This document shows, piece by piece, positions 16,331 to 26,179 of a DNA stretch of 64,000 nucleotides. The DNA comes from Burkholderia sp. lig30 (lineage in GTDB: Bacteria > Pseudomonadota > Gammaproteobacteria > Burkholderiales > Burkholderiaceae), in assembly GCF_000687455.2 (NCBI RefSeq), contig NZ_JGVW01000048.1:18378-82377 (forward strand), read 5' to 3'. Under the pieces are notes generated by a model. The model saw only the letters and a list, made by a program, of their open reading frames with translations. It did no database searches and was not told the DNA's origin. A program made the translations under genes and the position numbers. How positions within the stretch are numbered: position 1 is the first letter of the stretch; each line of letters starts with the position of its first letter.

Positions 16331-16822
16331 ATGAGACACATCATTTCCGTCCTGCTGGAAAACGAACCGGGCGCGCTGTCGCGCGTGGTCGGCCTGTTTT
16401 CGGCACGCGGCTACAACATCGAAACCTTGACGGTGGCGCCGACCGAAGACCAGTCGCTGTCGCGGCTGACCATCGTTTCCATCGGCTCCGACGACGTGAT
16501 CGAACAGATCACGAAGCATCTGAACCGCCTGATCGAGGTGGTGAAAGTGGTGGACCTGACCGACGGTGCACACATCGAACGCGAGCTGATGCTGATCAAG
16601 GTTCGGGCAGTGGGCAAGGAGCGCGAAGAGATGAAGCGGATGTCGGACATTTTCCGCGGCCGCATCATCGACGTGACCGAAAAGACCTACACGATCGAAT
16701 TGACGGGCGCGAGCGACAAGCTCGACGCATTCATCCAGGGGCTGGACGCGGGCGCGATTCTCGAAACCGTGCGGACCGGCAGCTCCGGCATCGGACGCGG
16801 CGAGCGCATCCTGAAGGTTTGA
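16331..16822 (+). CDS. ilvH: Acetolactate synthase, small (regulatory) subunit
   Basis: A 163-residue IlvH/IlvN-type subunit. The N-terminal ACT domain has the signature MRHIISVLLENEPGALSRVVGLF, with NIETLTVAPTED and LSRLTI. The C-terminal domain ends IGRGERILKV. It confers valine feedback inhibition on IlvI. The 110-base gap from ilvI is GC-rich and could fold strongly. A betaproteobacterial cis-regulatory RNA class upstream of ilvH has been proposed, but I cannot confirm its consensus here. Confidence 0.95.
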   Translation: MRHIISVLLENEPGALSRVVGLFSARGYNIETLTVAPTEDQSLSRLTIVSIGSDDVIEQITKHLNRLIEVVKVVDLTDGAHIERELMLIKVRAVGKEREEMKRMSDIFRGRIIDVTEKTYTIELTGASDKLDAFIQGLDAGAILETVRTGSSGIGRGERILKV

Positions 16823-16890
16823 TGCCGCAATGGCACGCCGGGTGCGCCGTCATGTCCCGGCCGCAGTACTCAACTGAACGACATAACTGA

Positions 16891-17925
<1,035 letters not shown>

Positions 17926-17967
17926 GCCCCACGCGCATGTCCGGCCCTCCAGCGGAGGGTCGGTGTC

Positions 17968-18008
17968 AAAAAGCCGTCCGAAGGCAGCAGTGCCCCGGGC
18001 GGCTTTTG
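17968..18008 (+). terminator. Rho-independent terminator after ilvC
   Basis: Stem AAAAGCCGTCC (17969-17979) pairs with GGGCGGCTTTT (17997-18007) with a G-T pair. A second GC hairpin (17941-17963) lies just before it. The A-run and T-run make it usable from both directions. It separates ilvC from psd. Confidence 0.75.
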
Positions 18009-18044
18009 CTATCCTACGGGCTTTGCAATTCACAGAACGACTCC

Positions 18045-18689
18045 ATGAACTATCCTCATCCGATCATCGCGCGCGAAGGCTGGCCGTTCATCGCGATCGC
18101 TGCCGTCCTCGCGCTGTTGATCCATGCGGTCGCGGGCCTTGGCCTCGCGTGGCCGTTCTGGCTGCTGCTCGTGTTCGTCGTCCAGTTCTTCCGCGATCCG
18201 CAGCGCCCGATCCCGTCGCAGGCCAATGCGGTGCTGTGCCCGGCCGACGGCCGGATCGTCGCCGTGGAGACTTCGCACGACCCGTATGCCAATCGCGACG
18301 CGCTGAAGATCAGCGTGTTCATGAACGTTTTTAACGTTCACTCGCAGCGTTCGCCGGTCGACGGCGCGATCACCAAGGTCGAATATTTCCCGGGCGCGTT
18401 CCTGAACGCGGCGATCGACAAGGCATCGACCGAGAACGAGCGCAATGCGGTCGTGATCCAGACCGCGAGCGGCAAGACCGTGACCGCGGTGCAGATCGCC
18501 GGCCTCGTCGCGCGCCGGATCCTGTGCTACGTGCGCGCCGGCGAGCCGCTGTCGCGCGGCCAGCGCTACGGCTTCATCCGTTTCGGCTCGCGGGTCGACG
18601 TCTACCTGCCGCTCGGCAGCCGTGCGAAGGTGTCGATCGGCGAGAAGGTCTACGCGTCGTCGACGATCCTCGCCGAACTCGAACAATAA
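18045..18689 (+). CDS. psd: Phosphatidylserine decarboxylase proenzyme (short type)
   Basis: A 214-residue short-form PSD that makes phosphatidylethanolamine from phosphatidylserine. Two N-terminal hydrophobic stretches (about 15-45) anchor it in the inner membrane. The self-cleavage site is GS in [16 protein letters not shown]182 would become the pyruvoyl cofactor. [18 protein letters not shown] is the conserved mid-region. It starts shortly after the ilvC terminator, and pssA, the preceding enzyme of the pathway, follows after only 15 bases, so they form an operon. Confidence 0.93.
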   Translation: MNYPHPIIAREGWPFIAIAAVLALLIHAVAGLGLAWPFWLLLVFVVQFFRDPQRPIPSQANAVLCPADGRIVAVETSHDPYANRDALKISVFMNVFNVHSQRSPVDGAITKVEYFPGAFLNAAIDKASTENERNAVVIQTASGKTVTAVQIAGLVARRILCYVRAGEPLSRGQRYGFIRFGSRVDVYLPLGSRAKVSIGEKVYASSTILAELEQ

Positions 18690-18704
18690 GCGGGAACGCG
18701 CATC

Positions 18705-19577
18705 ATGGCCGCCTTCAAACCGCGCCGGCCGCGCAACGGCAACACCCAGCTGCCGCGGCCGTTCCGCCGTAACAAATCGATCGCACCGGACTCGGCGCCC
18801 ATCGACAGCCGCCGCGCCGCGCGCCAGCAGTTCCTGAAGACGCGCGGCATCTACCTGCTGCCGAACGCGTTCACCACTGCCGCGCTGTTCTGCGGTTTCT
18901 TCGCGGTCGTGCAGGCGATGAACGTGCGCTTCGAGATCGCGGCGATCGCGATTTTCGTCGCGATGGTGCTCGACGGGATGGATGGACGCGTCGCGCGCAT
19001 GACGCACACGCAAAGCGCGTTCGGCGAGCAGTTCGACAGCCTGTCCGACATGGTGTCGTTCGGCGTCGCGCCCGCGCTCGTGATGTACGAGTGGGTGCTG
19101 AAGGATCTCGGCCGCTGGGGCTGGCTCGCCGCGTTCGTCTACTGCTCGGGCGCCGCGCTGCGCCTCGCGCGCTTCAACACGAACATCGGCGTCGTCGACA
19201 AGCGCTTCTTCCAGGGGCTGCCGAGCCCGGCGGCGGCCGCGCTGATCGCCGGCTTCGTATGGCTCGCGACCGACAACCGGGTGCCGATGAAGCTCGGCTG
19301 GCTGCCGTGGGTCGCGTTCGCGCTGACCGTCTACGCGGGCGTGACGATGGTGTCGAACGCGCCGTTCTACAGCGGCAAGGCGCTCGACGTGCGCCATCGG
19401 ATGCCGTTCGCAGCGACCCTGCTGGTGGTGGTCGCGTTCGTGCTGGTGTCGTCCGATCCGCCGCTGATGCTGTTCTGCCTGTTCGTGCTGTACGGCCTGT
19501 CCGGCTACGCGTTCTGGGCCTATATGGCGGTGCGCGGGCGGGCGAACCCGGCCCGCTCGTCGCAACGCGAGCACTGA
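18705..19577 (+). CDS. pssA: CDP-diacylglycerol-serine O-phosphatidyltransferase
   Basis: A 290-residue type II PssA of the CDP-alcohol phosphatidyltransferase family. The signature D-G-x2-A-R-x8-G-x3-D-x3-D is seen as DGMDGRVARMTHTQSAFGEQFDSLSD (given here only as the key residues D, D, G, D, D around residues 88-113). A basic Arg-rich N-terminus of about 45 residues precedes the first of seven or so helices. It supplies phosphatidylserine to Psd, the gene directly upstream. A perfect terminator follows at 19598. Confidence 0.92.
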   Translation: MAAFKPRRPRNGNTQLPRPFRRNKSIAPDSAPIDSRRAARQQFLKTRGIYLLPNAFTTAALFCGFFAVVQAMNVRFEIAAIAIFVAMVLDGMDGRVARMTHTQSAFGEQFDSLSDMVSFGVAPALVMYEWVLKDLGRWGWLAAFVYCSGAALRLARFNTNIGVVDKRFFQGLPSPAAAALIAGFVWLATDNRVPMKLGWLPWVAFALTVYAGVTMVSNAPFYSGKALDVRHRMPFAATLLVVVAFVLVSSDPPLMLFCLFVLYGLSGYAFWAYMAVRGRANPARSSQREH

Positions 19578-19597
19578 CCGGCGCCCCGCGCGCAACG

Positions 19598-19625
19598 AAA
19601 CGGCGGCCCGATGGCCGCCGTTTTC
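19598..19625 (+). terminator. Rho-independent terminator after pssA
   Basis: AACGGCGGCC (19599-19608), loop CGAT, GGCCGCCGTT (19613-19622), then TTT. The 10-bp stem is perfect and isolates psd-pssA from the leu leader. Confidence 0.85.
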
Positions 19626-19662
19626 ATATGGCCCTTTTCGTCGGCCTCGGGATCGCCGCCGA

Positions 19663-19691
19663 TTGCACGCGCTGCGGAATGCCGCTATAGT
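19663..19691 (+). promoter_or_regulatory. Sigma-70 promoter of leuL-leuA
   Basis: TTGCAC (19663-19668), a 17-base spacer and TATAGT (19686-19691). The ATG of the leader peptide is only 7 bases after the -10, so the predicted first base of the mRNA is at or next to the A of that ATG. Confidence 0.75.
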
Positions 19692-19698
19692 CTTCGGC

Positions 19699-19779
19699 AT
19701 GACCGCATTTTCCCGCCTCTCCCTTCTTCTAGCCGGTGCGCCGCTACGCGCGCTAGCGCTAGCGCGCCTGCCGCGCTGA
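19699..19779 (+). CDS. leuL: Leucine-rich leader peptide of leuA, probably on a leaderless mRNA
   Basis: A 26-residue peptide, MTAFSRLSLLLAGAPLRALA then LARLPR, with eight leucines. Their codons are CTC, CTT, CTT, CTA, CTA, CTA, CTA and CTG; CTA and CTT are very rare in the neighbouring genes, which use almost only CTG and CTC. This is the make-up of an attenuation leader that senses charged tRNA-Leu. No ribosome site precedes the ATG, and none is possible if transcription starts at 19698-19699. The last third overlaps a perfect 20-base palindrome (19748-19767). Confidence 0.8.
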   Translation: MTAFSRLSLLLAGAPLRALALARLPR

Positions 19780-19836
19780 CCGTCTTCGCCCCCCGTCAAG
19801 CCTCGTCTGTTGTTGAGCGTCGCCAGCGGTGGCGCG
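19748..19836 (+). promoter_or_regulatory. Candidate leu attenuator region
   Basis: GCGCGCTAGC and its exact complement form a 20-base palindrome (19748-19767) inside leuL. Its right arm, CGCGCC (19763-19768), can pair instead with GGCGCG (19831-19836) downstream, so the two folds exclude each other, as attenuation requires. There is no T-run before leuA, so the downstream step may be Rho-dependent or translational rather than an intrinsic terminator. Confidence 0.45.
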
Positions 19837-19881
19837 AACTCATCTCGTTTGATTTCCGAACAAAGAGCCCTGGAGCCCCCC

Positions 19882-21426
19882 ATGACAGACAAGCTGATCA
19901 TTTTTGATACGACGTTGCGTGACGGCGAGCAGTCGCCCGGCGCGTCGATGACGAAGGAAGAGAAAATCCGCATCGCGAAGCAGCTCGAGCGGATGAAGGT
20001 CGACGTGATCGAGGCCGGCTTCGCCGCCAGCTCGAACGGCGATTTCGACGCGATCCACACGATCGCCGGTCTCGTGAAGGACAGCACGATCTGCTCGCTG
20101 GCCCGCGCGAACGACAAGGACATCCAGCGTGCCGCCGATGCGCTCAAGCCGGCGAACAGCTTCCGGATCCACACGTTCATCGCGACGTCGCCGCTGCACA
20201 TGGAGAAGAAGCTCCGGATGACGCCGGAACAGGTCTATGAGCAGGCGCGGCTCGCGGTGCGGTTTGCGCGCCGGTTCACCGACAACATCGAGTTTTCGCC
20301 GGAAGACGGCAGCCGCTCGGACATGGATTTCCTCTGCCGCGTGCTGGAAGCCGTGATCGACGAGGGCGCGACGACCATCAACGTCGCCGACACGGTCGGC
20401 TACGGCGTGCCGGAACTGTACGGCAACCTCGTGAAGACGTTGCGCGAGCGCATTCCGAATTCGGACAAGGCGATCTTCTCGGTGCACTGCCACAACGACC
20501 TCGGCATGGCGGTCGCGAACTCGCTCGCCGGCGTGAAGATCGGCGGCGCGCGTCAGGTCGAATGCACGATCAACGGCCTCGGCGAGCGCGCGGGCAACAC
20601 GGCGCTCGAAGAGATCGTGATGGCGGTGAGGACCCGCAAGGACTACTTCGGCCTCGATGTCGGCATCGACACCACGCAGATCGTGCCGGCGTCGAAACTC
20701 GTGTCGCAGATCACCGGTTTCGTCGTGCAGCCGAACAAGGCGGTGGTTGGCGCGAACGCGTTCGCGCACGCGTCGGGCATCCACCAGGACGGCGTGCTGA
20801 AGGCGCGCGATACCTACGAGATCATGCGCGCGGAAGACGTGGGCTGGAGCGCGAACAAGATCGTGCTCGGCAAGCTGTCGGGCCGCAACGCGTTCAAGCA
20901 GCGCCTGCAGGAACTGGGCGTGTCGCTCGACAGCGAAGCCGAGATCAACGCCGCGTTCATGCGCTTCAAGGATCTCGCCGATCGCAAGGCCGAGATCTTC
21001 GACGAAGACATCATCGCGATCGTCTCCGAGGAATCCGCGCTCGCGCAGGAGCAGGAGCATTACAAGTTCGTGTCGCTGTCGCAGCATTCGGAGACGGGCG
21101 AGCAGCCGCATGCGAAGGTCGTGTTCTCGGTCGGCGGCCGGGAAGCGACCGGCGAGGCGCGCGGCAACGGCCCCGTCGACGCGACGTTCAACGCGATCGA
21201 AAGCGAGGTCGGCAGCGGTTCCGAGCTGCTGCTGTATTCGGTCAACGCGATCACGACCGGCACGCAGGCGCAGGGCGAAGTGACCGTCCGCCTGTCGAAG
21301 AGCGGCCGGATCGTCAACGGCGTCGGCACCGATCCGGACATAGTCGCGGCATCCGCGAAGGCGTACATCTCGGCGCTGAACAAGCTGGCTTCGAACGCAG
21401 ACAAGCTCAACCCGCAGCGTTCGTAA
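19882..21426 (+). CDS. leuA: 2-isopropylmalate synthase
   Basis: A 514-residue LeuA, first committed step of leucine synthesis (acetyl-CoA plus 2-ketoisovalerate). The DRE-TIM metallolyase barrel has [13 protein letters not shown] near the start, the metal site [13 protein letters not shown] and [11 protein letters not shown]. The C-terminal LeuA dimer domain, which binds leucine for feedback inhibition, covers about residues 390-510. CTGGAG lies 7 bases before ATG 19882; upstream in-frame starts fall in the leader and are rejected. It is controlled by the leuL leader. Confidence 0.96.
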   Translation: MTDKLIIFDTTLRDGEQSPGASMTKEEKIRIAKQLERMKVDVIEAGFAASSNGDFDAIHTIAGLVKDSTICSLARANDKDIQRAADALKPANSFRIHTFIATSPLHMEKKLRMTPEQVYEQARLAVRFARRFTDNIEFSPEDGSRSDMDFLCRVLEAVIDEGATTINVADTVGYGVPELYGNLVKTLRERIPNSDKAIFSVHCHNDLGMAVANSLAGVKIGGARQVECTINGLGERAGNTALEEIVMAVRTRKDYFGLDVGIDTTQIVPASKLVSQITGFVVQPNKAVVGANAFAHASGIHQDGVLKARDTYEIMRAEDVGWSANKIVLGKLSGRNAFKQRLQELGVSLDSEAEINAAFMRFKDLADRKAEIFDEDIIAIVSEESALAQEQEHYKFVSLSQHSETGEQPHAKVVFSVGGREATGEARGNGPVDATFNAIESEVGSGSELLLYSVNAITTGTQAQGEVTVRLSKSGRIVNGVGTDPDIVAASAKAYISALNKLASNADKLNPQRS

Positions 21427-21495
21427 GCGGTGCGCGCGTCCCGTCTCGCACGGCTTTCGGCCGGCGCGGGACGGCGATGCCGGCCCGCCCCCCTG

Positions 21496-21534
21496 ACAAC
21501 CCGATCGGCGTACGCCGATCGGGTTGTTTCTTTA
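21496..21534 (+). terminator. Strong terminator between leuA and the SulP gene
   Basis: A perfect 32-base palindrome (21496-21527), left arm ACAACCCGATCGGCGT, followed by TTCTTT. The arms themselves contain no long T-run on the minus strand, so it mainly ends leuA transcription. Confidence 0.85.
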
Positions 21535-21542
21535 TGGCCGGC

Positions 21543-23105
21543 TCATTCCGCCGTCGGCGCGCGGAACGGCCAGCGCCGCGCGGCCGGCCGTGGCGGTGTG
21601 CACGGCGGGCGGTATTCCGCCGCGATGCCGCGCCGTGGCGCGTCGGCGACGAACGCGTCGATCAGTTCGCGCACGTCATGGTCGATGAAGTCGGCGCGGG
21701 TGGCGTCGATGATGACGGCGGCGCGATCCGGAATGTGGCGCAGATGGTGCTTGACCTGCACCTTGCCGATGAACGAGATGTCCTTGCGGAACGACAGCAG
21801 GTAATGGTCGTCGTGCTGCGCGAGCGTGACCGGGCTGCGCAGGTTCGCTAGCGCGACGGCGAACACGCTGCACGCGAGCCCGAGCGCGATGCCGAACAGC
21901 AGGTCGACCGCGAGCACGCCGCCGATCGTCGCGGCGAACGGCACGAGCGCGCCGGTCCCTTGCCGTGCGACTGACCGGAACAGCGCCGGCGTCGCGAGCT
22001 TGTAGCCGGTGTGGATCAGGATCGCGGCGAGGCTCGCGAGCGGGATCAGGTTGATCAGCCCGGTGAGCGCGAACACGCTGACGAGCAGCAGCGCCCCGTG
22101 CACGACGGCGGACAGCCGGCTTTGCGCGCCCGCATTGACGTTGACCGAGCTGCGCACGATGACCGACGTGATCGGCAGCCCGCCGACCGCGCCTGCGACG
22201 AGATTGCCGACGCCCTGCGCCTTCAGTTCCCGGTCCGGCTGGGTGGGGCGGCGCTGCGGGTCGATTTGCTCGACCGCTTCGAGGCTCAGCAGCGTTTCGA
22301 GGCTGGCGACGACGGCGAGCGTGAGCGCGACGCGCCACACGTCGGGATTGAGCAGCTGGGTGAAGTTCGGGCCCCATTCGGCATGCGTGAGCGCTGCGAC
22401 GAATGCCGGGACAGACGCGAGTTCCGGCAGGGCGACCCGGTGCGCGGCGCCCGGCGCGAACGCGGGCGCGAGCGCGTCGAGCACAAGCGTCGCGCCGATG
22501 CCGAGCGCGACGACTGCGAGCGGTGCCGGCACCGCGCGCACCAGCGCGAAGCGGCGCATCGGGCGCGTGTCCCAGACGGCGAGCAGCGCGAGCGATGCAA
22601 TGGCGATCGCGGATGCGGCCCGGACGGCGGGCGAGGCCGCCAGCGCGGCGAGCGGTTGCGACGCGGTGCTGCCGATGCCGAGCGCGAACGGAACCTGCTT
22701 GACGATCAGGAGGAGCCCGATCGCGGCCAGCATGCCCTTGATCACGGGCGACGGCACGTAGGCCGCGAGCTGACCGGCGCGCAGCATGCCGAAGCCGAAC
22801 TGCAGCACGCCGGACAGCAGCACCGCGAGCAGAAACGCGGAGAAGCTGCCGAGCTGAGCGATGCCTTCGACGACGATGACGACGAGCCCGGCGGCCGGCC
22901 CGCTGACGGACAGCGGCGAGCCGCTCAGCAGCGCGACGACGATGCCGCCGACGATGCCGGAGACGAGGCCGGAGACGAGGCCGGCGAACGGCTCGACGCC
23001 GGATGCGTTGGCGATGCCGAGACAGAGCGGCAGCGCGACGAGAAAGACGACGGTGCCGGCGATCGCGTCGCGCGGCAGCGAGGAAAGGCGGGTGCTGAGG
23101 TTCAT
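21543..23105 (-). CDS. SulP family anion transporter (probable bicarbonate transporter)
   Basis: A 520-residue SulP/SLC26 protein. About eleven to twelve hydrophobic segments cover residues 15-400: ALPLCLGIANASG (near 25), SPLSVSGPAAGL (near 63) and the family region GLPITSVIVRSSVNVNAGAQSR (key residues near 310). A reduced STAS domain ends the protein (from about 430; VQVKHHLRHIPDRAAVIIDATRADFID region). It follows a beta-carbonic anhydrase gene after 40 bases on the same strand. SulP proteins paired with carbonic anhydrase are typically HCO3- carriers, so this is likely a CO2-supply module. Sulfate cannot be excluded. Confidence 0.88.
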   Translation of the reverse strand: MNLSTRLSSLPRDAIAGTVVFLVALPLCLGIANASGVEPFAGLVSGLVSGIVGGIVVALLSGSPLSVSGPAAGLVVIVVEGIAQLGSFSAFLLAVLLSGVLQFGFGMLRAGQLAAYVPSPVIKGMLAAIGLLLIVKQVPFALGIGSTASQPLAALAASPAVRAASAIAIASLALLAVWDTRPMRRFALVRAVPAPLAVVALGIGATLVLDALAPAFAPGAAHRVALPELASVPAFVAALTHAEWGPNFTQLLNPDVWRVALTLAVVASLETLLSLEAVEQIDPQRRPTQPDRELKAQGVGNLVAGAVGGLPITSVIVRSSVNVNAGAQSRLSAVVHGALLLVSVFALTGLINLIPLASLAAILIHTGYKLATPALFRSVARQGTGALVPFAATIGGVLAVDLLFGIALGLACSVFAVALANLRSPVTLAQHDDHYLLSFRKDISFIGKVQVKHHLRHIPDRAAVIIDATRADFIDHDVRELIDAFVADAPRRGIAAEYRPPCTPPRPAARRWPFRAPTAE

Positions 23106-23145
23106 GTCGTGAGGTTCCGGGCGGATGAGGGAAGGCGGGCGACGA

Positions 23146-23796
23146 TCAGCCGCATGCCGGCGTGGTGGCCGGCGTGGTGGCCGGCGCGGGCCGGGCGTCG
23201 GCTTGCGCGGCGGGATAGCCTGACGCCAGCTCGTTGAGGCGGCCGTCGGCGAGCGAGAAGATCCAGCCGTGCACGAGCGGCGGGCGCTCGCGGTCCCGCA
23301 CGATCGGCGACGCGCGCAGCAGCCGGACCTGCTCGAGCACGTTGAGCTCGGCGAGGCGGTCGGCGGCGGCGTCGGCCGGCAGGCCGTCGAGCGCGTCGCG
23401 GTGCCGCCGCGCGAGCGCGCACAGCGGCGCGATGCGGCGGGTGACGTGCGGCAGGCCGGGCGACGGCGGCAGCAGCGACGCGCGCACGCCGCCGCAGCCG
23501 TAGTGTCCGCAGACGATCACGTGATCGACTTCCAGCACGCGCACCGCGTATTCGAGCACGCTCGCGCAGTTGTCGTCGTCCGGGTGGAACAGGTTCGCGA
23601 TGTTGCGATGGACGAACAGTTCGCCTGGCGGGCTGTGCGTGATGGTTTCGGCCGGCACGCGGCTGTCCGCGCAGCCGATCCACAGCACGCGGGGATTCTG
23701 CCCGCGCGACAAGCCGGCGAAGAAGCCGGGCGCGCGCTCGCGCGTCTCGCGGGCCCAGGCGATGTTGGCGACCAGCATGCTCTTCGGGCGATTCAT
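23146..23796 (-). CDS. Beta-class carbonic anhydrase
   Basis: A 216-residue beta-carbonic anhydrase. The zinc ligands and dyad are in IGCADSRVP (C, D, R) and VCGHYGCGG (H, C). HRNIANLF and EYAVRVLEVDHVIVCGH complete the active site. It interconverts CO2 and bicarbonate. The chosen ATG (23794-23796) has AAGGAG with a 6-base gap; a longer in-frame start has none. The last residues contain a PATT repeat encoded by a 12-base tandem repeat (23156-23182). It shares an operon with the SulP transporter. Confidence 0.92.
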   Translation of the reverse strand: MNRPKSMLVANIAWARETRERAPGFFAGLSRGQNPRVLWIGCADSRVPAETITHSPPGELFVHRNIANLFHPDDDNCASVLEYAVRVLEVDHVIVCGHYGCGGVRASLLPPSPGLPHVTRRIAPLCALARRHRDALDGLPADAAADRLAELNVLEQVRLLRASPIVRDRERPPLVHGWIFSLADGRLNELASGYPAAQADARPAPATTPATTPACG

Positions 23797-24181
23797 GAGG
23801 ACTCCTTTTTGACGTGTCCGGACAATGATGCGGCGAAGCAAGCGGAAATCTTATCTTGCGAAATTGAAAGGTTTGGGTTTCGGGTGATATTAGGGGGTCG
23901 CCCTAGCGCGAAACACGAGTTGAAATATTTTGTTTCAAATTAAATCGAGGCGGTACGTCAATTGCACCAGGCTGGCGCGCCCGACGCGCGGGGTCGAATG
24001 GCGGAATCCCCGGGAGGGCTTGTCCTGCGGCGTGTCCGGGCGGATCGCCGATTATTGTTTATTCGTGCGGAAATGATTTCCTGCGGGCAGCGGCAAGGCG
24101 CGGGGGCGGAAAAACTTCGCCATTCACGCGCGCGGGGCGTGAATGGCGACAATAAAAAATCGGGCGGATTGCGCCAAATGT
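23797..24181. other. AT-rich intergenic region with dyads
   Basis: A 385-base gap without a gene. It contains TAGGG-N6-CCCTA-like (23891-23905) and TTGAAA-N7-TTTCAA (23920-23938) inverted repeats in an AT-rich patch upstream of the carbonic anhydrase gene, a likely promoter or operator area for that operon. The right end holds the terminator of the lipoprotein gene. I see no coding frame or RNA gene in the rest. Confidence 0.45.
24110..24149 (-). terminator. Terminator of the lipoprotein gene
   Basis: A perfect 12-bp stem, TCGCCATTCACG (24117-24128) with CGTGAATGGCGA (24138-24149). On the minus strand it is followed by AAGTTTTT, so it ends transcription coming from 24182-24682. Confidence 0.8.
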
Positions 24182-24682
24182 TTAAAAAAGGGTGCGGCGA
24201 TCGGGGTCGTGCAGCGGGTCGGGGCTCTTCTGCATCATTCGCAAGATGCCCTGGCCGTCGAAATAGAAGCTGTACATCATGTACCAGACGTTGTCCTCGA
24301 GGTAGCGGTACGTCCACACTTCGCGCTTCATCAGCGGGAAATACCCGGTCTCGACCGGGCGGCCGAAATTGACGAGGACGTCGGTCCGGGTCCATGTGCC
24401 GATTTCCGCGCGATAGAACTCGCTCGGCTGCAACACCTGACGCACGTTGACGATCTTGCCGGCCGCGTCGACGTCGGCCGCGGTGGTGACCTCGCCCATC
24501 GGCTGGGTCGGCCACATCAGGCGCTTGCCGCCGCCGGGCAGGTCGTAGATTTCGCGCGGCGGCCCCATGCGCGCGACGATCGCCGACTGATCCTGGCCAG
24601 CCTGAAATTGCTGCCACGGCTGCGCGCAGCCGGCGACGAGCGTCGCGGCGCAGGCGAGCAGCAGCGGAAGACGAATACGCAT
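24182..24682 (-). CDS. Outer-membrane-type lipoprotein, BamE/SmpA-like
   Basis: A 166-residue protein with a lipoprotein signal: basic start MRIRL, hydrophobic core and lipobox LVAGC with C19. The mature part begins QPWQQFQAGQDQSAIVARMGPPREIYDL, whose opening helix and 'MGPP' turn recall the BamE/SmpA fold (only key residues given), and is followed by a second half with NFGRPVETGYF and YFDGQGILRMMQ, so the fold may be repeated. GGAG 8 bases upstream supports ATG 24682 over 24694. Similarity to BamE is my inference; true bamE is shorter. Confidence 0.7.
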   Translation of the reverse strand: MRIRLPLLLACAATLVAGCAQPWQQFQAGQDQSAIVARMGPPREIYDLPGGGKRLMWPTQPMGEVTTAADVDAAGKIVNVRQVLQPSEFYRAEIGTWTRTDVLVNFGRPVETGYFPLMKREVWTYRYLEDNVWYMMYSFYFDGQGILRMMQKSPDPLHDPDRRTLF

Positions 24683-24860
24683 GTGCTTCTCCATGACACG
24701 GGATAACGACGTTTTATCACGGACGGCGCCGGCTCGTGCGCGCGGCGCGCAAAATGGTGCGCGATCGCCTCGCCCGGCCGCCGCCGGGGGGCGCTTGCCC
24801 GTGCGGGGCGTCGCGGCCTATGATCCGCGCTTCTCATGCAGATACGAGGCGGGAAAGCAG

Positions 24861-26123
24861 ATGCAGGCATGGAAGCGTTGCGTGCTCGCGGCGAGCGCAG
24901 GATGGATGCTGGCGGCGACGGCCGCGTTCGCGGGCGGCGAGCCGGTCAGGATCGCGCTGATCGAGGGGATGTCCGGCCCGTTCGCGAATGCCGGGGCGGC
25001 GGTCGAACGCAATCTCCGCTTCGGCGTCGAGCGGGTCAACGCCGACGGCGGCGTGAAACTGCGTGACGGCGCGCATCCGCTCGAGCTCGTCGTGCTCGAC
25101 AGCAAAGGCAGCCCCGAGGAGGCGCTCGTGCAGCTGCGCGCTGCGTCGGACCGGCACATCGGCTTCGTCGCGCAGGGCAACGGCTCGGCCGTCGCAGCCG
25201 CCCTCGTCGCGGCGCTGGACAAGCTGAACGCGCGCAGCCCGGATAACCGGATGCTGTTTCTCAACTATTCGGCCGACGACCCGGCGCTGACGGGCGCGCG
25301 CTGCAGCTTCTGGCATTTCCGCTTCGACGCGCACGCGGGCATGCGGATGGCCGCGCTCGCCGACGTGATGGCGCGCGACCGCGCGCTGCACAAGGTCTAC
25401 CTGCTGAACCAGGACTACAGCTTCGGCCGCGACGTCAGCACGCTGGCTCGCGACGCGCTCGCCGTGCGGCGCCCGGACGTGGCGGTGGTCGGCGACGAGT
25501 TCCACCCGATCGGGCGGATCAAGGATTTCTCGCCTTACGTCGCGAAGATCCGCGCGAGCGGCGCCGACGCGGTCGTGACCGGCAACTGGGGCAACGACCT
25601 GACGCTGCTCGTCAAGGCGGCGCGCGAGCAGGGGCTCGACGCGAAGTTCTACACGTTCTACGGCAACAGCCTCGGTGCGCCGGCGGCGCTCGGCGACGCG
25701 GGCGTCGGGCGTGTCGTCGCGGTCGCCGACTGGCACCCGAACGCTGGCGGCACGAAATCGGACGCGTTCTACCGCGCGTTCCGGGCGCGCTTCCCGGCCG
25801 CGCAGGACGACTATCCGGTGCGGCGGATGAGCCTGATGATCGAGATGCTGGCGGCGGCGATGGCGCGCGCGGGCTCGGCCGACCCGGCCGCCGTCGCGCG
25901 CGCGCTCGAAGGGCTGTCCTTCGACGACGGCTTCCATTCGTCGCGGATGCGCGCGCAGGACCACCAGTTGATCCAGCCCCTTTACGTGATGGAAATGGAC
26001 AAGGCCGGGGCGTCCGGCGTGCGCTTCGACAACGAAGGGTCCGGCTACGGCTTCCGCACGGTGCTGGCGGTCCCGCCGCAGCGGACCGAGCTGCCGTCGG
26101 CCTGCTCGATGACGCGCCCGTGA
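24861..26123 (+). CDS. Periplasmic ABC transporter substrate-binding protein (branched-chain amino acid/LivJ type)
   Basis: A 420-residue protein with a clear signal peptide (about 1-24, ending TAAFA) and a Peripla_BP_6 fold: VRIALIEGMSGPFANAG at the N-terminus, KVYLLNQDYSFGRDV in the hinge region and AVVTGNWGNDLTLLVKAA. It would bind a small carboxylic or amino acid compound in the periplasm. No permease or ATPase genes are next to it, so it is an orphan receptor. ATG 24861 gives the correct signal peptide. Confidence 0.85.
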   Translation: MQAWKRCVLAASAGWMLAATAAFAGGEPVRIALIEGMSGPFANAGAAVERNLRFGVERVNADGGVKLRDGAHPLELVVLDSKGSPEEALVQLRAASDRHIGFVAQGNGSAVAAALVAALDKLNARSPDNRMLFLNYSADDPALTGARCSFWHFRFDAHAGMRMAALADVMARDRALHKVYLLNQDYSFGRDVSTLARDALAVRRPDVAVVGDEFHPIGRIKDFSPYVAKIRASGADAVVTGNWGNDLTLLVKAAREQGLDAKFYTFYGNSLGAPAALGDAGVGRVVAVADWHPNAGGTKSDAFYRAFRARFPAAQDDYPVRRMSLMIEMLAAAMARAGSADPAAVARALEGLSFDDGFHSSRMRAQDHQLIQPLYVMEMDKAGASGVRFDNEGSGYGFRTVLAVPPQRTELPSACSMTRP

Positions 26124-26151
26124 CGGGGCGTCCCGGCGTGTCGCGGACCTG

Positions 26152-26160
26152 TGCTACAAT
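26152..26160 (+). promoter_or_regulatory. Extended -10 promoter of rpsO
   Basis: TGC-TACAAT (26152-26160) is an extended -10 element with no obvious -35. Transcription would start near 26167 and give rpsO a leader of about 60 bases. Confidence 0.5.
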
Positions 26161-26179
26161 CCTGCCCGGTTGTTACCAC

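Noticed and set aside
23156..23182. CRISPR-like short repeats
   Set aside because: Only two to three copies of a 12-base unit inside the carbonic anhydrase coding region, with no spacers.
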